Below, piece after piece: positions 26,026-34,934 of a stretch of DNA of 64,000 bases; positions within the stretch are counted from its first letter, which is position 1; each line of letters starts with the position of its first letter. The notes under the pieces were generated by a model. That model did not search any database and was not told the origin of the DNA. It saw only the letters and a list, made by a program, of their open reading frames with translations. Location of the stretch: NCBI GenBank assembly GCA_040752275.1, contig JBFMFH010000121.1, positions 26,018 to 90,017 of the forward strand, in the 5' to 3' direction. Source of the DNA: JBFMFH01 sp040752275. Lineage in GTDB: Bacteria > Acidobacteriota > Vicinamibacteria > Vicinamibacterales > JAKQTR01. The position numbers and the translations under genes were made by a program.

Positions 26026-27129
26026 TCAGGACCCGGCCCTCGGCACGAGGGTCCGGCTCCCCGAGATGGCGGCCTGGACCGCTAGGCGCTGGCGGTGCGC
26101 CTTGACGACCAGCGTCAGGATCATCGCCAGTCCGGCGAGTCCCGCCGCAAAGAGCAGGCCCTTGCTCACGGCATTCAGGTAGGCGTCCGCGCCCGCATCC
26201 AGGGACACCATGCCGAGATGGTGCAGGTAGATCGGGATGGCGACGGCACGACTCAGCACACACACGAGGATGACCACGGCTGTCACGAGCCGAATCATCA
26301 CTTGGCGTACGATCTTGGTGCCGTAGGTACCGACGAAGATCCCAAAGAGCGACCCGGCGTAGAGCAGCAGTGTCAGCCGGATGTCCACCATCCCCTGCCA
26401 GGCATAGCTGAGGCAGCCGAACCCACCCATGAACATCGCGAGGTAGAGTTCCGTGCCTGCCGCAACGGCCGTTGGCACCCCGAACAGGTAGATCATCGCC
26501 GGCACGCCCAGGAACCCGCCGACGCCGATCGTGCCCGCCATGTACCCGACCGCCAGGCCAATGATGAGGATCAACCACAGGGACACGCGGGTCTCCGACA
26601 CCCGGAAGTGGATGATCGGCGGCAGGCTGAGGTTCGATAGGACCGACGCCAGTCGCGATGCCTGTGCCTCCCGGCCCCTCAGCGTCCGCCACACTTCGTG
26701 CATGACCGAGGCCCCAACCACCGAGAGGACGGTGACGAACACGACGCTGATGTACAGATCGCCGGCGGCGCTCCCCGACGATCCTCCGTGCCCATCCCCC
26801 CCCGCGTCGAAGAGTCGCGTGTTCACCCAGACCGCGAACTGGATCCCGATGAAGCTCGTGGCGATCATGAACGCGGCCAGCCGGTGATCGACATGCCCGA
26901 GCTCGCAGTGCTTGCGCGATCCAACGAGGGCCTTGCCGAACTTGTGGGTGATGTTGCTGCCGACGGCAATGATCCCCGGGACGCCGAGGTTCATCATGCC
27001 AGGGGTCATGAAGAAGGCTCCCCCGCTGCCGATGAATCCGGAGAGGACGCCCCCAATGAAGCCCAGGGCGATCACTTGCAGTACCGCGCTCACATCCAGC
27101 GCGATGAAGCCGTCAAGACCGGTGAGCAT
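26026..27129 (-). CDS. TauE/SafE-family anion transporter (TSUP 3)
   Basis: The 367-residue membrane protein carries TSUP repeats GVLSGFIGSGGAFFMTPGMM and AGTIGVGGFLGVPAMIYL, with a long cytoplasmic loop between the halves (about residues 115-190). It lacks the small membrane protein and lipoprotein partners of TSUP2 and TSUP4. It is more distant from them, with SNITHKFGKALVGSRKHCE in the first half. The ATG at 27129 has GGAG 8 bases upstream. It follows the cytidylate-kinase-like gene at 27201-28715 by 71 bases on the same strand, pairing a nucleotide-kinase-like protein with a transporter. Confidence 0.87.
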   Translation of the reverse strand: MLTGLDGFIALDVSAVLQVIALGFIGGVLSGFIGSGGAFFMTPGMMNLGVPGIIAVGSNITHKFGKALVGSRKHCELGHVDHRLAAFMIATSFIGIQFAVWVNTRLFDAGGDGHGGSSGSAAGDLYISVVFVTVLSVVGASVMHEVWRTLRGREAQASRLASVLSNLSLPPIIHFRVSETRVSLWLILIIGLAVGYMAGTIGVGGFLGVPAMIYLFGVPTAVAAGTELYLAMFMGGFGCLSYAWQGMVDIRLTLLLYAGSLFGIFVGTYGTKIVRQVMIRLVTAVVILVCVLSRAVAIPIYLHHLGMVSLDAGADAYLNAVSKGLLFAAGLAGLAMILTLVVKAHRQRLAVQAAISGSRTLVPRAGS

Positions 27130-27200
27130 GGGAGGTTCTCCAAGCGCATCCGCAATCCTGGCCCGGGTGAGTGCCGTCGCACCATGCGCCGGGCCGTCGA

Positions 27201-28715
27201 TTAGTCGAACCGCAACAGCCGTGCCAACAGACCCAGCACCGATCCGAACATCCAGGCGAAGATCGGCGTTCCGATCGCCAGGGCGCCCATGGCGAGTATC
27301 CGATCGAACCGGCCATCTCCTGCCGCGATGAAGCGGATGATCGGCTCCTGATTCGTGAACACCACGAGATAGACGAGCGCCACCGCGAGACCTCCCGTCA
27401 CCAGCTTGGCCGCTTCGGGCAGGCCAACATGCAGCCGGCGCTTGAGATCGTCCACGCCGACCACGGGCACGCCGAGGCGGTCCGCCAACGCCGTCTGCAG
27501 CTCGCGCGCGAGCCTGCCCCGGACCACATCGGGCTTGTCCTTGAAGACGTTCCCGACAACGACGAGACAATGCCGCGCCTGGGGTTCGAGCGCGACGGGC
27601 AGGAGATCGGCCGCAACCACCTTGGCTTCACCCGGTCGCCCGCGTCCGAGTAAGGCGTCGAGGGTGGCCTCAATGTCTTCATCGTCCGACCCGATCGCGG
27701 CGGCGCCGTTCTCACCGTCGAAGACGACGCCGCCATCGTCCTCAACGCCGGGCTGTCGGGCCGAGCGGGCCCGCACGGCCACGGTCCGCATCTCGGCAGC
27801 TCCTGGCTCCGGGGAGGCCTTCAACAGCTCCACCGAGGCGTCCCACCGCTCCGCCAGATCCGCGATGTGGGGGAATGCGTCCGACGATGGCGAGAAGTGC
27901 TCGTCGATCCACAGCAGACTGGTGGCGGCAATGGCGGTGTGAAGCTCCCTGACGCCCTCGAGGCCCTCGAGTACCCGAGGAACGTCCGGAGCGATGCTCG
28001 CCTGCTGTGGCAGGTGCTTGACACTCAGCACGCCGTTGTGGGCGGTGATGACGACGTCGGCCTGCGCCGTCCTGGGGTCCACACCCAGGCGCACCCGGGC
28101 CCGCGCGGCCAGCAGGAGATCACGAAGACGCAGCGTCGATGCCGGAGTGGGCTTGAACTCCGGAAGCTCAGACACGGCGCAGACGGCGGTCGCGGCGTTT
28201 GACACCGCCATGTGTTCGAGGTTGATGATCAGGTCGTAGTGGGAGGGATCGGACCAGTCGACCCCGTAGAGGAAATCGACCCAGCGCGCGCGATCAGCGT
28301 CTACGCCGCGGATGTACTTCTTGGCCTGTTCCCTGGAGATGTTCATCCGCGCCATGGCGGCCTTGATCCGGAATTCCTGATCGGCGTTCACCCGCACGCG
28401 AAGGACGTGCGTGACACCCGGCAGCAGGAGGTGCGCCGCATGGCCGTGATACACGAGGTTGCCGGACAGGGCGCGCTCCCCCAGGGTGGCGGTGATGGCC
28501 GCCAGGTACATCTCGCGCTCGCGGGCGAAACCCCGGAACGTGGCCGGCGCCTTGACCATGGCGGCCTTCAGACGCGAGACGGGCACGCCGAACTTGCGTG
28601 CCGCCTCGCCCAACACCTCGGACTCGGTGCAGTCGCATCCGAGCTTCTTGGCGAGTTCCTCGGCGAGCAGGCGTCCGCCGCTGAAGGTGCCCCGGGAAAT
28701 GGTCACGATAGGCAT
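27201..28715 (-). CDS. Cytidylate-kinase-like protein with membrane C-terminus
   Basis: The 504-residue protein has an N-terminal cytidylate-kinase-like domain (MPIVTISRGTFSGGRLLAEE). The P-loop Lys is replaced by Arg (GTFSGGRL), so catalysis is doubtful. A BON-like stretch follows (about residues 215-275). A variable middle region and two C-terminal membrane helices (LVTGGLAVALVYLVVF and ILAMGALAIGTPIFAWMFGS) anchor it. The start at 28715 has GAGGTGA 7 bases before it. The paralogues at 31303 and 46597 keep the P-loop Lys and lack the membrane part. A nucleotide-sensing or regulatory role for TSUP3 is inference. Confidence 0.72.
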   Translation of the reverse strand: MPIVTISRGTFSGGRLLAEELAKKLGCDCTESEVLGEAARKFGVPVSRLKAAMVKAPATFRGFAREREMYLAAITATLGERALSGNLVYHGHAAHLLLPGVTHVLRVRVNADQEFRIKAAMARMNISREQAKKYIRGVDADRARWVDFLYGVDWSDPSHYDLIINLEHMAVSNAATAVCAVSELPEFKPTPASTLRLRDLLLAARARVRLGVDPRTAQADVVITAHNGVLSVKHLPQQASIAPDVPRVLEGLEGVRELHTAIAATSLLWIDEHFSPSSDAFPHIADLAERWDASVELLKASPEPGAAEMRTVAVRARSARQPGVEDDGGVVFDGENGAAAIGSDDEDIEATLDALLGRGRPGEAKVVAADLLPVALEPQARHCLVVVGNVFKDKPDVVRGRLARELQTALADRLGVPVVGVDDLKRRLHVGLPEAAKLVTGGLAVALVYLVVFTNQEPIIRFIAAGDGRFDRILAMGALAIGTPIFAWMFGSVLGLLARLLRFD

Positions 28716-28734
28716 CGCGATGTCACCTCGTCCG

Positions 28735-28752
28735 GCCGAGCCGAAGCTCGGC
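28735..28752 (-). promoter_or_regulatory. UUCG-capped stem-loop in a leader
   Basis: On the minus strand GCCGAGC-TTCG-GCTCGGC gives a perfect 7-bp stem closed by a stable C(UUCG)G tetraloop, about 20 bases before the start codon at 28715. No U-tract follows. It lies in the 334-base gap (28716-29049) downstream of hppA, in which I see no gene. It may stabilise or modulate translation of the downstream message. Confidence 0.35.
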
Positions 28753-29049
28753 ACCGGGGGCGGGCATCACGGGGGCCGAGACACGCAGGGGGCAACGCGC
28801 GGCGGGCGACCGACCCGCATGGCGCCGAACGGGCCGCCTCCATGGACACGCCCGATCCGTCGTCTCCGGACGGCGGAGTTGGCTACCGCGGCCGGGTCGA
28901 GCGCGCCCTACCGCAGAGCAGAGACCGGGGCTTCGGATCCGGCGCATCCCAAGCCCGGCGCTCTCCGGCGCTCAGGTGAGTCGACCACGCGCCGAGAGCA
29001 AGGCCTGCGGCCCTGGGGCGAACAAGGCCAACACACGTGAGCTCCATGG

Positions 29050-31266
29050 TCAGTTCCCGAAGTGAATCGCGTACAGGATCGGCGCCAGAATCATTGCGAC
29101 GACGCTGATGAGCTTGATCAGGATGTTGAGCGACGGCCCTGACGTGTCCTTGAACGGGTCACCCACGGTGTCGCCCGTGACCGTCGCCTTGTGCATGGCG
29201 TCATAGGCCTCGCCGTAGGTCTTGAGCCCCTCTTCCTTGACCTGCTTCTTCGAGTTGTCCCAGGCCCCGCCCGCGTTCGCCTGGAAGATCGCCAGGCACA
29301 CGCCCGAGATCGTGACGCCGACCAGGAGGCCACCGAGCATGTCGGGCGAATAGAGCCCGACCGCGAGCGGCGCGAGGAGCGCCATCAGCCCCGGTGCCAC
29401 CATCTTCTTGATGGCCGCCGCCGTGGCGATGTCCACGCAGTGCGCGTACTCCGCCTTGCCGTCGGCCTTGCGGATGACCTCTTGCTCCTCGGCCGTGGGC
29501 TCGCGCTCTTCGGATTCGGCCCGCCGGGCCGCCGTCAGGGCGGGCCGGAGTTCCGGGATGTCACGGAACTGCCGCCGCACTTCCTGAATCATGTCCTGTG
29601 CCGCCTTGCCGACGGCCACCATGGCCATCGCTGAGAAACGGAACGGCAGCATGCAGCCGAGGAGTAGTCCGACGAGGACGTAGGGGTTGGCCGCATCCAT
29701 GTCGACCCTCCCGTGCATCTTCGTGAGGAACGCGGCCGTCAGGGCCAGCGCGGTGAGCGCCGCCGACCCGATGGCGAAGCCCTTGCCGATGGCGGCCGTC
29801 GTGTTGCCCACGGCATCGAGCTTGTCGGTGCGCGCCCGGATGTCACGCCCGAGGCGCGACATCTCGGCGACGCCGCCGGCGTTGTCCGCAATCGGACCGT
29901 ACGCGTCGGTTGCCAGCTGGATGGCCAGCGTCGAGAGCATGCCGACGCCCGCCAGCGCGATCCCGTAGAGGCCCGCGAACTCGTAGGCCACGATGATCGA
30001 CAGGCCGATGACGATGATGGGCAGTGTCGTGGAATTCATGCCGACGGCGAGGCCCTGGATGATGGTGGTGGCGGGCCCGGTCTTCGACGCCTCGACGATC
30101 GTCTTCACGGGCCCCTTGAAGGTAGCCGTGTAGTACTCGGTAATGAGTCCGACGGCGATCCCGGCGACCAGGCCGCCGACCACGGCGAGCATGACACCCC
30201 ACCAGCTGTACGTATAGGTCTGCCCCGTGATGATGTCGGGTACCTGCACGCCGCCGACGGGAATCATCCAGCGGATGGCGAAGACGGTACCGATCACCAT
30301 GAGGATGCCGGCTCCGAAGGTGCCGCGGTTGAGGCCGTCCTGAGGATTGCCGCCTTCTCTGGTTCGCACGAAGAGGAAGCCGATGATGGATGCCATGATG
30401 CCGATCAGGGCGACCATGAGAGGCAGGTAGACGGCGTTGAGGCCGATGGCCGGATTGACGGCGGTCAGACCCTGGACCCAGGCGACGCCGAGGATCATCG
30501 CAGACACAATGGCGCCCACGTAGGATTCGAACAGATCGGCGCCCATCCCGGCAACGTCACCCACGTTGTCGCCCACGTTGTCGGCGATGGTCGCCGGATT
30601 GAGCGGGTGATCCTCGGGGATGCCGGCCTCGACCTTGCCGACCAGATCCGCGCCGACATCAGCGGCCTTGGTGTAGATGCCGCCGCCCACGCGGGCGAAG
30701 AGCGCGATGGACGAGGCGCCCAGCGAGAAACCCGACAGGTTGTTGAGCACCAGCATCATCACCTTCTCGCTCGTCAGCGAGTCGGGGTACATCTGGGTGT
30801 ACACGAAGAAGAGGGAGCCCAAGCCGAGCAGTGCCAAGCCCACCACGGACAGGCCCATCACCGAGCCGCCGCCGAAGGCCACCATCAAGGCGTCGTTCAA
30901 GCCCTTGCGTGCCGCACTGGCCGTCCTCGTGTTCGCCGCCGTGGCGGTCTTCATGCCGAAGAACCCGGCCAGCGCCGAGCAGATGGCTCCCAGCACAAAG
31001 GACAGCGCGATGAACGCGTTGGTGTCCTCGGACACGAAGTAGTTCGAGATGCCGAGCAGCACCGCAACCGCCAGGACGAACCAGGCGAGAAACTGGTACT
31101 CCCGCCTGAGGAACGCCATGGCGCCGTCCCCAATCCACGATCCGATCATCTTCATCCGGTCCGTGCCGGGATCCTGGCGCCTCACCCAGGCCGCACGCAT
31201 GTACGCGTAGATCAACGCCAGAATCGCCACAACAGGCACGACGATCACAAGGTTCTTCGGCTCCAC
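29050..31266 (-). CDS. hppA: Membrane-bound ion-pumping pyrophosphatase
   Basis: HppA couples hydrolysis of PPi to outward pumping of H+ (or Na+). The 738-residue protein has about sixteen hydrophobic segments and the signature acidic motifs [20 protein letters not shown] and [20 protein letters not shown]. The region [18 protein letters not shown] has Ala where potassium-independent enzymes have Lys, so this copy should be potassium-dependent. Whether it pumps H+ or Na+ is not settled by this. The start is GTG at 31266 with AGGAGG 6 bases upstream. In a sulfate reducer it would recover energy from PPi released by ATP sulfurylase. Confidence 0.96.
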   Translation of the reverse strand: MEPKNLVIVVPVVAILALIYAYMRAAWVRRQDPGTDRMKMIGSWIGDGAMAFLRREYQFLAWFVLAVAVLLGISNYFVSEDTNAFIALSFVLGAICSALAGFFGMKTATAANTRTASAARKGLNDALMVAFGGGSVMGLSVVGLALLGLGSLFFVYTQMYPDSLTSEKVMMLVLNNLSGFSLGASSIALFARVGGGIYTKAADVGADLVGKVEAGIPEDHPLNPATIADNVGDNVGDVAGMGADLFESYVGAIVSAMILGVAWVQGLTAVNPAIGLNAVYLPLMVALIGIMASIIGFLFVRTREGGNPQDGLNRGTFGAGILMVIGTVFAIRWMIPVGGVQVPDIITGQTYTYSWWGVMLAVVGGLVAGIAVGLITEYYTATFKGPVKTIVEASKTGPATTIIQGLAVGMNSTTLPIIVIGLSIIVAYEFAGLYGIALAGVGMLSTLAIQLATDAYGPIADNAGGVAEMSRLGRDIRARTDKLDAVGNTTAAIGKGFAIGSAALTALALTAAFLTKMHGRVDMDAANPYVLVGLLLGCMLPFRFSAMAMVAVGKAAQDMIQEVRRQFRDIPELRPALTAARRAESEEREPTAEEQEVIRKADGKAEYAHCVDIATAAAIKKMVAPGLMALLAPLAVGLYSPDMLGGLLVGVTISGVCLAIFQANAGGAWDNSKKQVKEEGLKTYGEAYDAMHKATVTGDTVGDPFKDTSGPSLNILIKLISVVAMILAPILYAIHFGN

Positions 31267-31302
31267 CGTCTACCTCCTCTGTCCAGCGCAAAGATAGAGA
31301 TT

Positions 31303-32109
31303 CTACACCCGGATCTCCGTGAACATCTGCAACTCGACCTCCGTCACGCCCGACACCCGCCTGACCACGCCCTCAACGTCCTTCAGCTGATCGCGGTCCG
31401 ACAGCTTGCCCGAAATCGTCACCGCACCGGCATGGGCCGCGACGTCCACTTCGAGGCCGCTGGTTTCCGGGGTGACCGCCAGGTTGGCGCGGACACGGCT
31501 CGCCAGGGCCAGGTCTTCCATCGCCGCCCGCGACTGCGCCGTCTCCCTGAAGCTGTCGAGCCGGGCCATGGCCGCGATGATCTCGCAGGCCTGCGGCACA
31601 TCCAGCTGTTCGAGGTTGAGGACCAAATCGTAGTGGGCCGCGTCACCCCAGTCGACGCCGTACAGGTACTGGGTCCACCGCTGGCGGTCCTGGTCCATTC
31701 GCTGGATGTAGGTCAGGGCATCGTCCTGGTTCAGCTTGAGGCGATCCTGCACGGCCCTGACACGCATACTCATGGGTGCGATGATCCGTGTGCGCATCAC
31801 GTGACCGACGCCGCGCAACAGAAGGTGCCCGGCGTTGCCGTGGTAGATCGCATTGCCCTGGCTCACCTCGACCGTGAGCGCGGCCTGGATGAGCGTCAGG
31901 TACACGTACTTCGTGTGTTTGAAGCGATCCCAGAATGTCGGCGGCTTCTCCAGGGCGTTGCGGATCTCGGCCTGTGAGACGCCATAGGCCGCCGCCTTCT
32001 CGACGATCACCTCGCGGTCGATGCACCGGTACCCCAGGCGGGCAGCCGCGCACTCGGCCAGCATCTTCCCGCCGCTGAACGACCCTCTCGAGATGGTGAT
32101 GACTGCCAT
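31303..32109 (-). CDS. Cytidylate-kinase-like protein with BON domain, copy 2
   Basis: The 268-residue protein opens MAVITISRGSFSGGKMLAEC. This is a GxxxxGK P-loop, but with Met after the Lys where Ser or Thr is usual. A middle motif, YLYGVDWGDAAHYDLVLNLE, is shared with both paralogues. The C-terminal ~70 residues look like a BON domain (VAAHAGAVTISGKLSDRDQL). I start it at ATG 32109, with AAGGAGAA upstream; an in-frame ATG at 32130 is weaker. It lies 36 bases before hppA and 36 bases after PEP-synthase-like copy 3. A sensor or nucleotide-binding role is more likely than CMP phosphorylation (inference). Confidence 0.75.
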   Translation of the reverse strand: MAVITISRGSFSGGKMLAECAAARLGYRCIDREVIVEKAAAYGVSQAEIRNALEKPPTFWDRFKHTKYVYLTLIQAALTVEVSQGNAIYHGNAGHLLLRGVGHVMRTRIIAPMSMRVRAVQDRLKLNQDDALTYIQRMDQDRQRWTQYLYGVDWGDAAHYDLVLNLEQLDVPQACEIIAAMARLDSFRETAQSRAAMEDLALASRVRANLAVTPETSGLEVDVAAHAGAVTISGKLSDRDQLKDVEGVVRRVSGVTEVELQMFTEIRV

Positions 32110-32145
32110 CGCCGCTGTTCTCCTTCGCACTCCGTCCCAACCACA

Positions 32146-34731
32146 CTATGGCCCCGATGCCACGTCCGCCTGGTGCGGTCCGGCCTGTCGCGCGCCGGCT
32201 TGGCCGGTGTCAAACGAGTAGTTGCCGGCCAGGAACTGCTCGACGTACCACCGCACCGCGTCGTGCCCGGTCATGTACATGTCGAGCTGGCTCGCACAGG
32301 CCATGAGGCGCCCCAGCAGATCCAGCCGCGATTCGGTGTCCCGGGCGGGCGCCTTCTTGAACCAGGCGTTGACGACGTCGCCACGACGGTCCGCGTGGAA
32401 GCCGAGCTTCGAGAGGCAGGCGTCCAGGAAGCAGGCTCGCAGGTTCCGCCGGGCGCGTGTGGCCCCACCACCCGCGAAGCGGAACGAGATGTAGTTCTGT
32501 CCCGGCACCTCGGAGACATACGCATCAACCAGCGTGAAGTGATACGCGAGCCTCGAGTTCAGGTTCATGTACTCCCGGCTCACCAGCAGGTAGCTCTTCT
32601 CGCCCAGCGCCCGCGTCGCCCCCATGGACGCCGACAGGCTGCCGGCCATGACCGAGGCCAGACCGCTGAAGCTGGCGCGCATGCCGCGATTCCAGTCGAC
32701 GCTTGGGTGGGTCATCCCTCGCCAGATGGCCTGGAATGGCCGGCAGACAATCTGGGACGGGCGCACGACATCGGCCTCCGGACCGTCGGCCTCCATCCCG
32801 CCCCCGAGGTCCAGGACATGCAGATTGACGGGCGTCGGCGCCAGCAGGCGGCTGGCCCGATGCGCGCCGCGCTGAAGGGCCGCGTCATTAAGCGCAAACA
32901 TGCCCTGGATGGCCTTCTCGTGGCAGAACCGCAGCACATCGTGGGCGCTTCGGCACCCCGCCGGGCGGAAATTCCACGCCGATGGCTCCAACAACCGCAG
33001 CGAGAGGAGCCGGCGCGTCAGCGGATCCCCACCGGCCTCGCCATAACGATCAGCCACAGCCGAGGCCGGACCGGCCGCCGGAGGCCAGAGCGTCCCGGCG
33101 TAGACTCGGGCCTGCCCGGCGTCGAGGCTCACGGCCTCGCCGTTCCGAACCCGATCGAGGGCACCCGCCATCTCAAACGCGGATGGCACCTTGAACTCAC
33201 GCAACAGCGCGGCGCCATGGCCAGTCACGTTGCCCCATTCGGCCACCAGGCCGGCCAGCCGTGGCAGCACCTTCACGATCTCCGGCGTCGGCTGCCGCAG
33301 AAAGACGACAGATCCATGCGGCGTCTGGCCGAGCCGGCTGGCCTCATCGGCGACGAATGCCGGTCCGGATGTCCGCCCTGGGAAGACGGCCCGCCCTCCG
33401 GCCATGAGGGCTTCCTGCTGGACGCGACGGCGCACGGCCGTGTCACGATCGACGAGGGCGAGCGGCCGCGCCTGCAGGATCCAGATCTTGTCGGCCTCGT
33501 CGATCGCCCACTCGATGTCCTGAGGCTTGCCCGTGTGACGCTCGATCGCCAGCGCCCACAGCGCGAGGCCCGCGGCGTCTTGGTCGCTCAGGCTCGGGCG
33601 CTCTCGCTCAGCCGGACCCAGCGGCTCCCGTACGACACGGCCATCGCTCGTCGCCACCGCCCGGTCACGTTTGGCGGCGACGCGACCCTCGACAATCCGG
33701 TGCGGCCTGCTGCGAAAGATGACGAAGAGGTCGGACGGAGCCACTCCACTGGCGATATCCAGGGCTAGCCCCCAGGTCGCGCTGATCAGGAGGGTGCCGG
33801 ATCCAGGATCCCGTGGATCGCGTGTGTACAGAATGCCGGCGGACCGCGCCCGGATGACCGGCAGCACGAGCACCGCCATCGGCGTGTCGACCTCGGCGAG
33901 GCCGGTGGCCAGACGGTACGACAGGGCTCGCTCGCTGAACCGGCTCGCCACGACCTCGCGGTAGGCCTGAACCACCTGATGCGCCGGAGTGTTGATCCGG
34001 CTGTTGAACTGCCCGGCGAACGTCCGGCTTCCACCCTCGCCCACTGCACTCGACCTGACGGCCAACCCCAGTCCGTGCGATTGCAGCACGGCGGCGCGCT
34101 CCGCCAGCGCCACTTCGACGGCACGCGGGACGGGCGCGTTCAGAACCGTGTCTGTCAGCTCCCTCGACATCCGGCCCAGACCCTCCAGGTCGTCCGGATC
34201 CCACCGGCGTTCGGCGTTGCGGATCCGCTTCCAGTACGGCAGGCCGAAAAACTGACGATACGCCTCCGTGGTCAGCACATAGCCATCGGGCACCGGCGCC
34301 CCGACCTTGTTCCGGGCCTCGCCGAGCGCCGCCGCCTTGTCCCCGACCTCGGCCGCTTCTGCCAGCCCAATCTCGGACATCCGAACGGCGAGGCGCGGCA
34401 TCACGCGTCCCTGGCGCTGAGCCAGGTACTGTTCGACCTCCTGTCGCTGCTGCCGAACGGCGGCCTCGAGCCTGGGGTAGGGCCGGCCTTCGAGTGCCGA
34501 CAGGGCGGAGATGGCCCCCCGGACCTTCTCGAAGACCGCGCCGACACGGTTCCCCAGCACATCAAGGCGCGGGGGTACATAGAGCGAGTCCTCCTGGATG
34601 CCGGCCAGCAGCTCGAGGGCCTCGTTGTTGAGTGCGATCACCTTGCGCCAGTTCTCGTACGTGTGCTGCAGCCGCGCCTCCGGTGGCGCGTCCCGCGTCT
34701 CGACCGCTTGTCTCCGCCTCCGAAACTGCAT
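32146..34731 (-). CDS. PEP-synthase-like phosphotransfer protein, copy 3
   Basis: The 861-residue paralogue has N-terminal helices with VIALNNEALELLAGIQ, ATP-grasp LAVRSSAVGEGGSRTFAGQF and phosphohistidine motif NVTGHGAALLREFKVPSAF (His505). The shared C-terminal domain has CRSAHDVLRFCHEKA, LDLGGG, NYISFRFAGGGA and SQLDMYM. The frame stays open to 36366, but that extension runs through the YeiH gene in another frame and is not protein. The ATG at 34731 is 20 bases after the stop of a 52-residue membrane protein. It is the only copy on the minus strand, linked to YeiH, a cytidylate-kinase-like gene and hppA. Confidence 0.85.
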   Translation of the reverse strand: MQFRRRRQAVETRDAPPEARLQHTYENWRKVIALNNEALELLAGIQEDSLYVPPRLDVLGNRVGAVFEKVRGAISALSALEGRPYPRLEAAVRQQRQEVEQYLAQRQGRVMPRLAVRMSEIGLAEAAEVGDKAAALGEARNKVGAPVPDGYVLTTEAYRQFFGLPYWKRIRNAERRWDPDDLEGLGRMSRELTDTVLNAPVPRAVEVALAERAAVLQSHGLGLAVRSSAVGEGGSRTFAGQFNSRINTPAHQVVQAYREVVASRFSERALSYRLATGLAEVDTPMAVLVLPVIRARSAGILYTRDPRDPGSGTLLISATWGLALDIASGVAPSDLFVIFRSRPHRIVEGRVAAKRDRAVATSDGRVVREPLGPAERERPSLSDQDAAGLALWALAIERHTGKPQDIEWAIDEADKIWILQARPLALVDRDTAVRRRVQQEALMAGGRAVFPGRTSGPAFVADEASRLGQTPHGSVVFLRQPTPEIVKVLPRLAGLVAEWGNVTGHGAALLREFKVPSAFEMAGALDRVRNGEAVSLDAGQARVYAGTLWPPAAGPASAVADRYGEAGGDPLTRRLLSLRLLEPSAWNFRPAGCRSAHDVLRFCHEKAIQGMFALNDAALQRGAHRASRLLAPTPVNLHVLDLGGGMEADGPEADVVRPSQIVCRPFQAIWRGMTHPSVDWNRGMRASFSGLASVMAGSLSASMGATRALGEKSYLLVSREYMNLNSRLAYHFTLVDAYVSEVPGQNYISFRFAGGGATRARRNLRACFLDACLSKLGFHADRRGDVVNAWFKKAPARDTESRLDLLGRLMACASQLDMYMTGHDAVRWYVEQFLAGNYSFDTGQAGARQAGPHQADVASGP

Positions 34732-34751
34732 CGTCGTCGCACGACCTCTGC

Positions 34752-34910
34752 CTACGTCCCCGGCCGCACCCAGCTGCTCAGCCAGCCGAGCGCCACGAGC
34801 AGAACGACCCCCAGGATGAGGCAGCCAGCCACGAGCGCCTTCTCGATGTCCAGCAGCGGCTCCTCTTCCATCCGGGAGAGTTCCTCTGCCAGCTTCGGTT
34901 GTTCCGCCAT
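34752..34910 (-). CDS. 52-residue single-pass membrane protein
   Basis: The small gene reads MAEQPKLAEELSRMEEEPLL, then a short linker and one membrane helix (ALVAGCLILGVVLLVALGWL), and ends WVRPGT. GGGAGG lies 6 bases before the ATG. It fits neatly between yeiH (24 bases upstream) and PEP-synthase-like copy 3 (20 bases downstream). The acidic cytoplasmic-looking N-terminus and single helix suggest a small subunit of the YeiH transporter or an anchor for copy 3. Composition and spacing argue that it is real; I know no family for it. Confidence 0.65.
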   Translation of the reverse strand: MAEQPKLAEELSRMEEEPLLDIEKALVAGCLILGVVLLVALGWLSSWVRPGT

Positions 34911-34934
34911 CCTCCGCCTCCCTCGGGCGGTCGG

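Noticed and set aside
29713..31977. Plus-strand reading frame of 754 codons opposite hppA
   Set aside because: The product is His/Gly/Asp/Arg-rich without motifs, while the opposite strand is an unmistakable pyrophosphatase.
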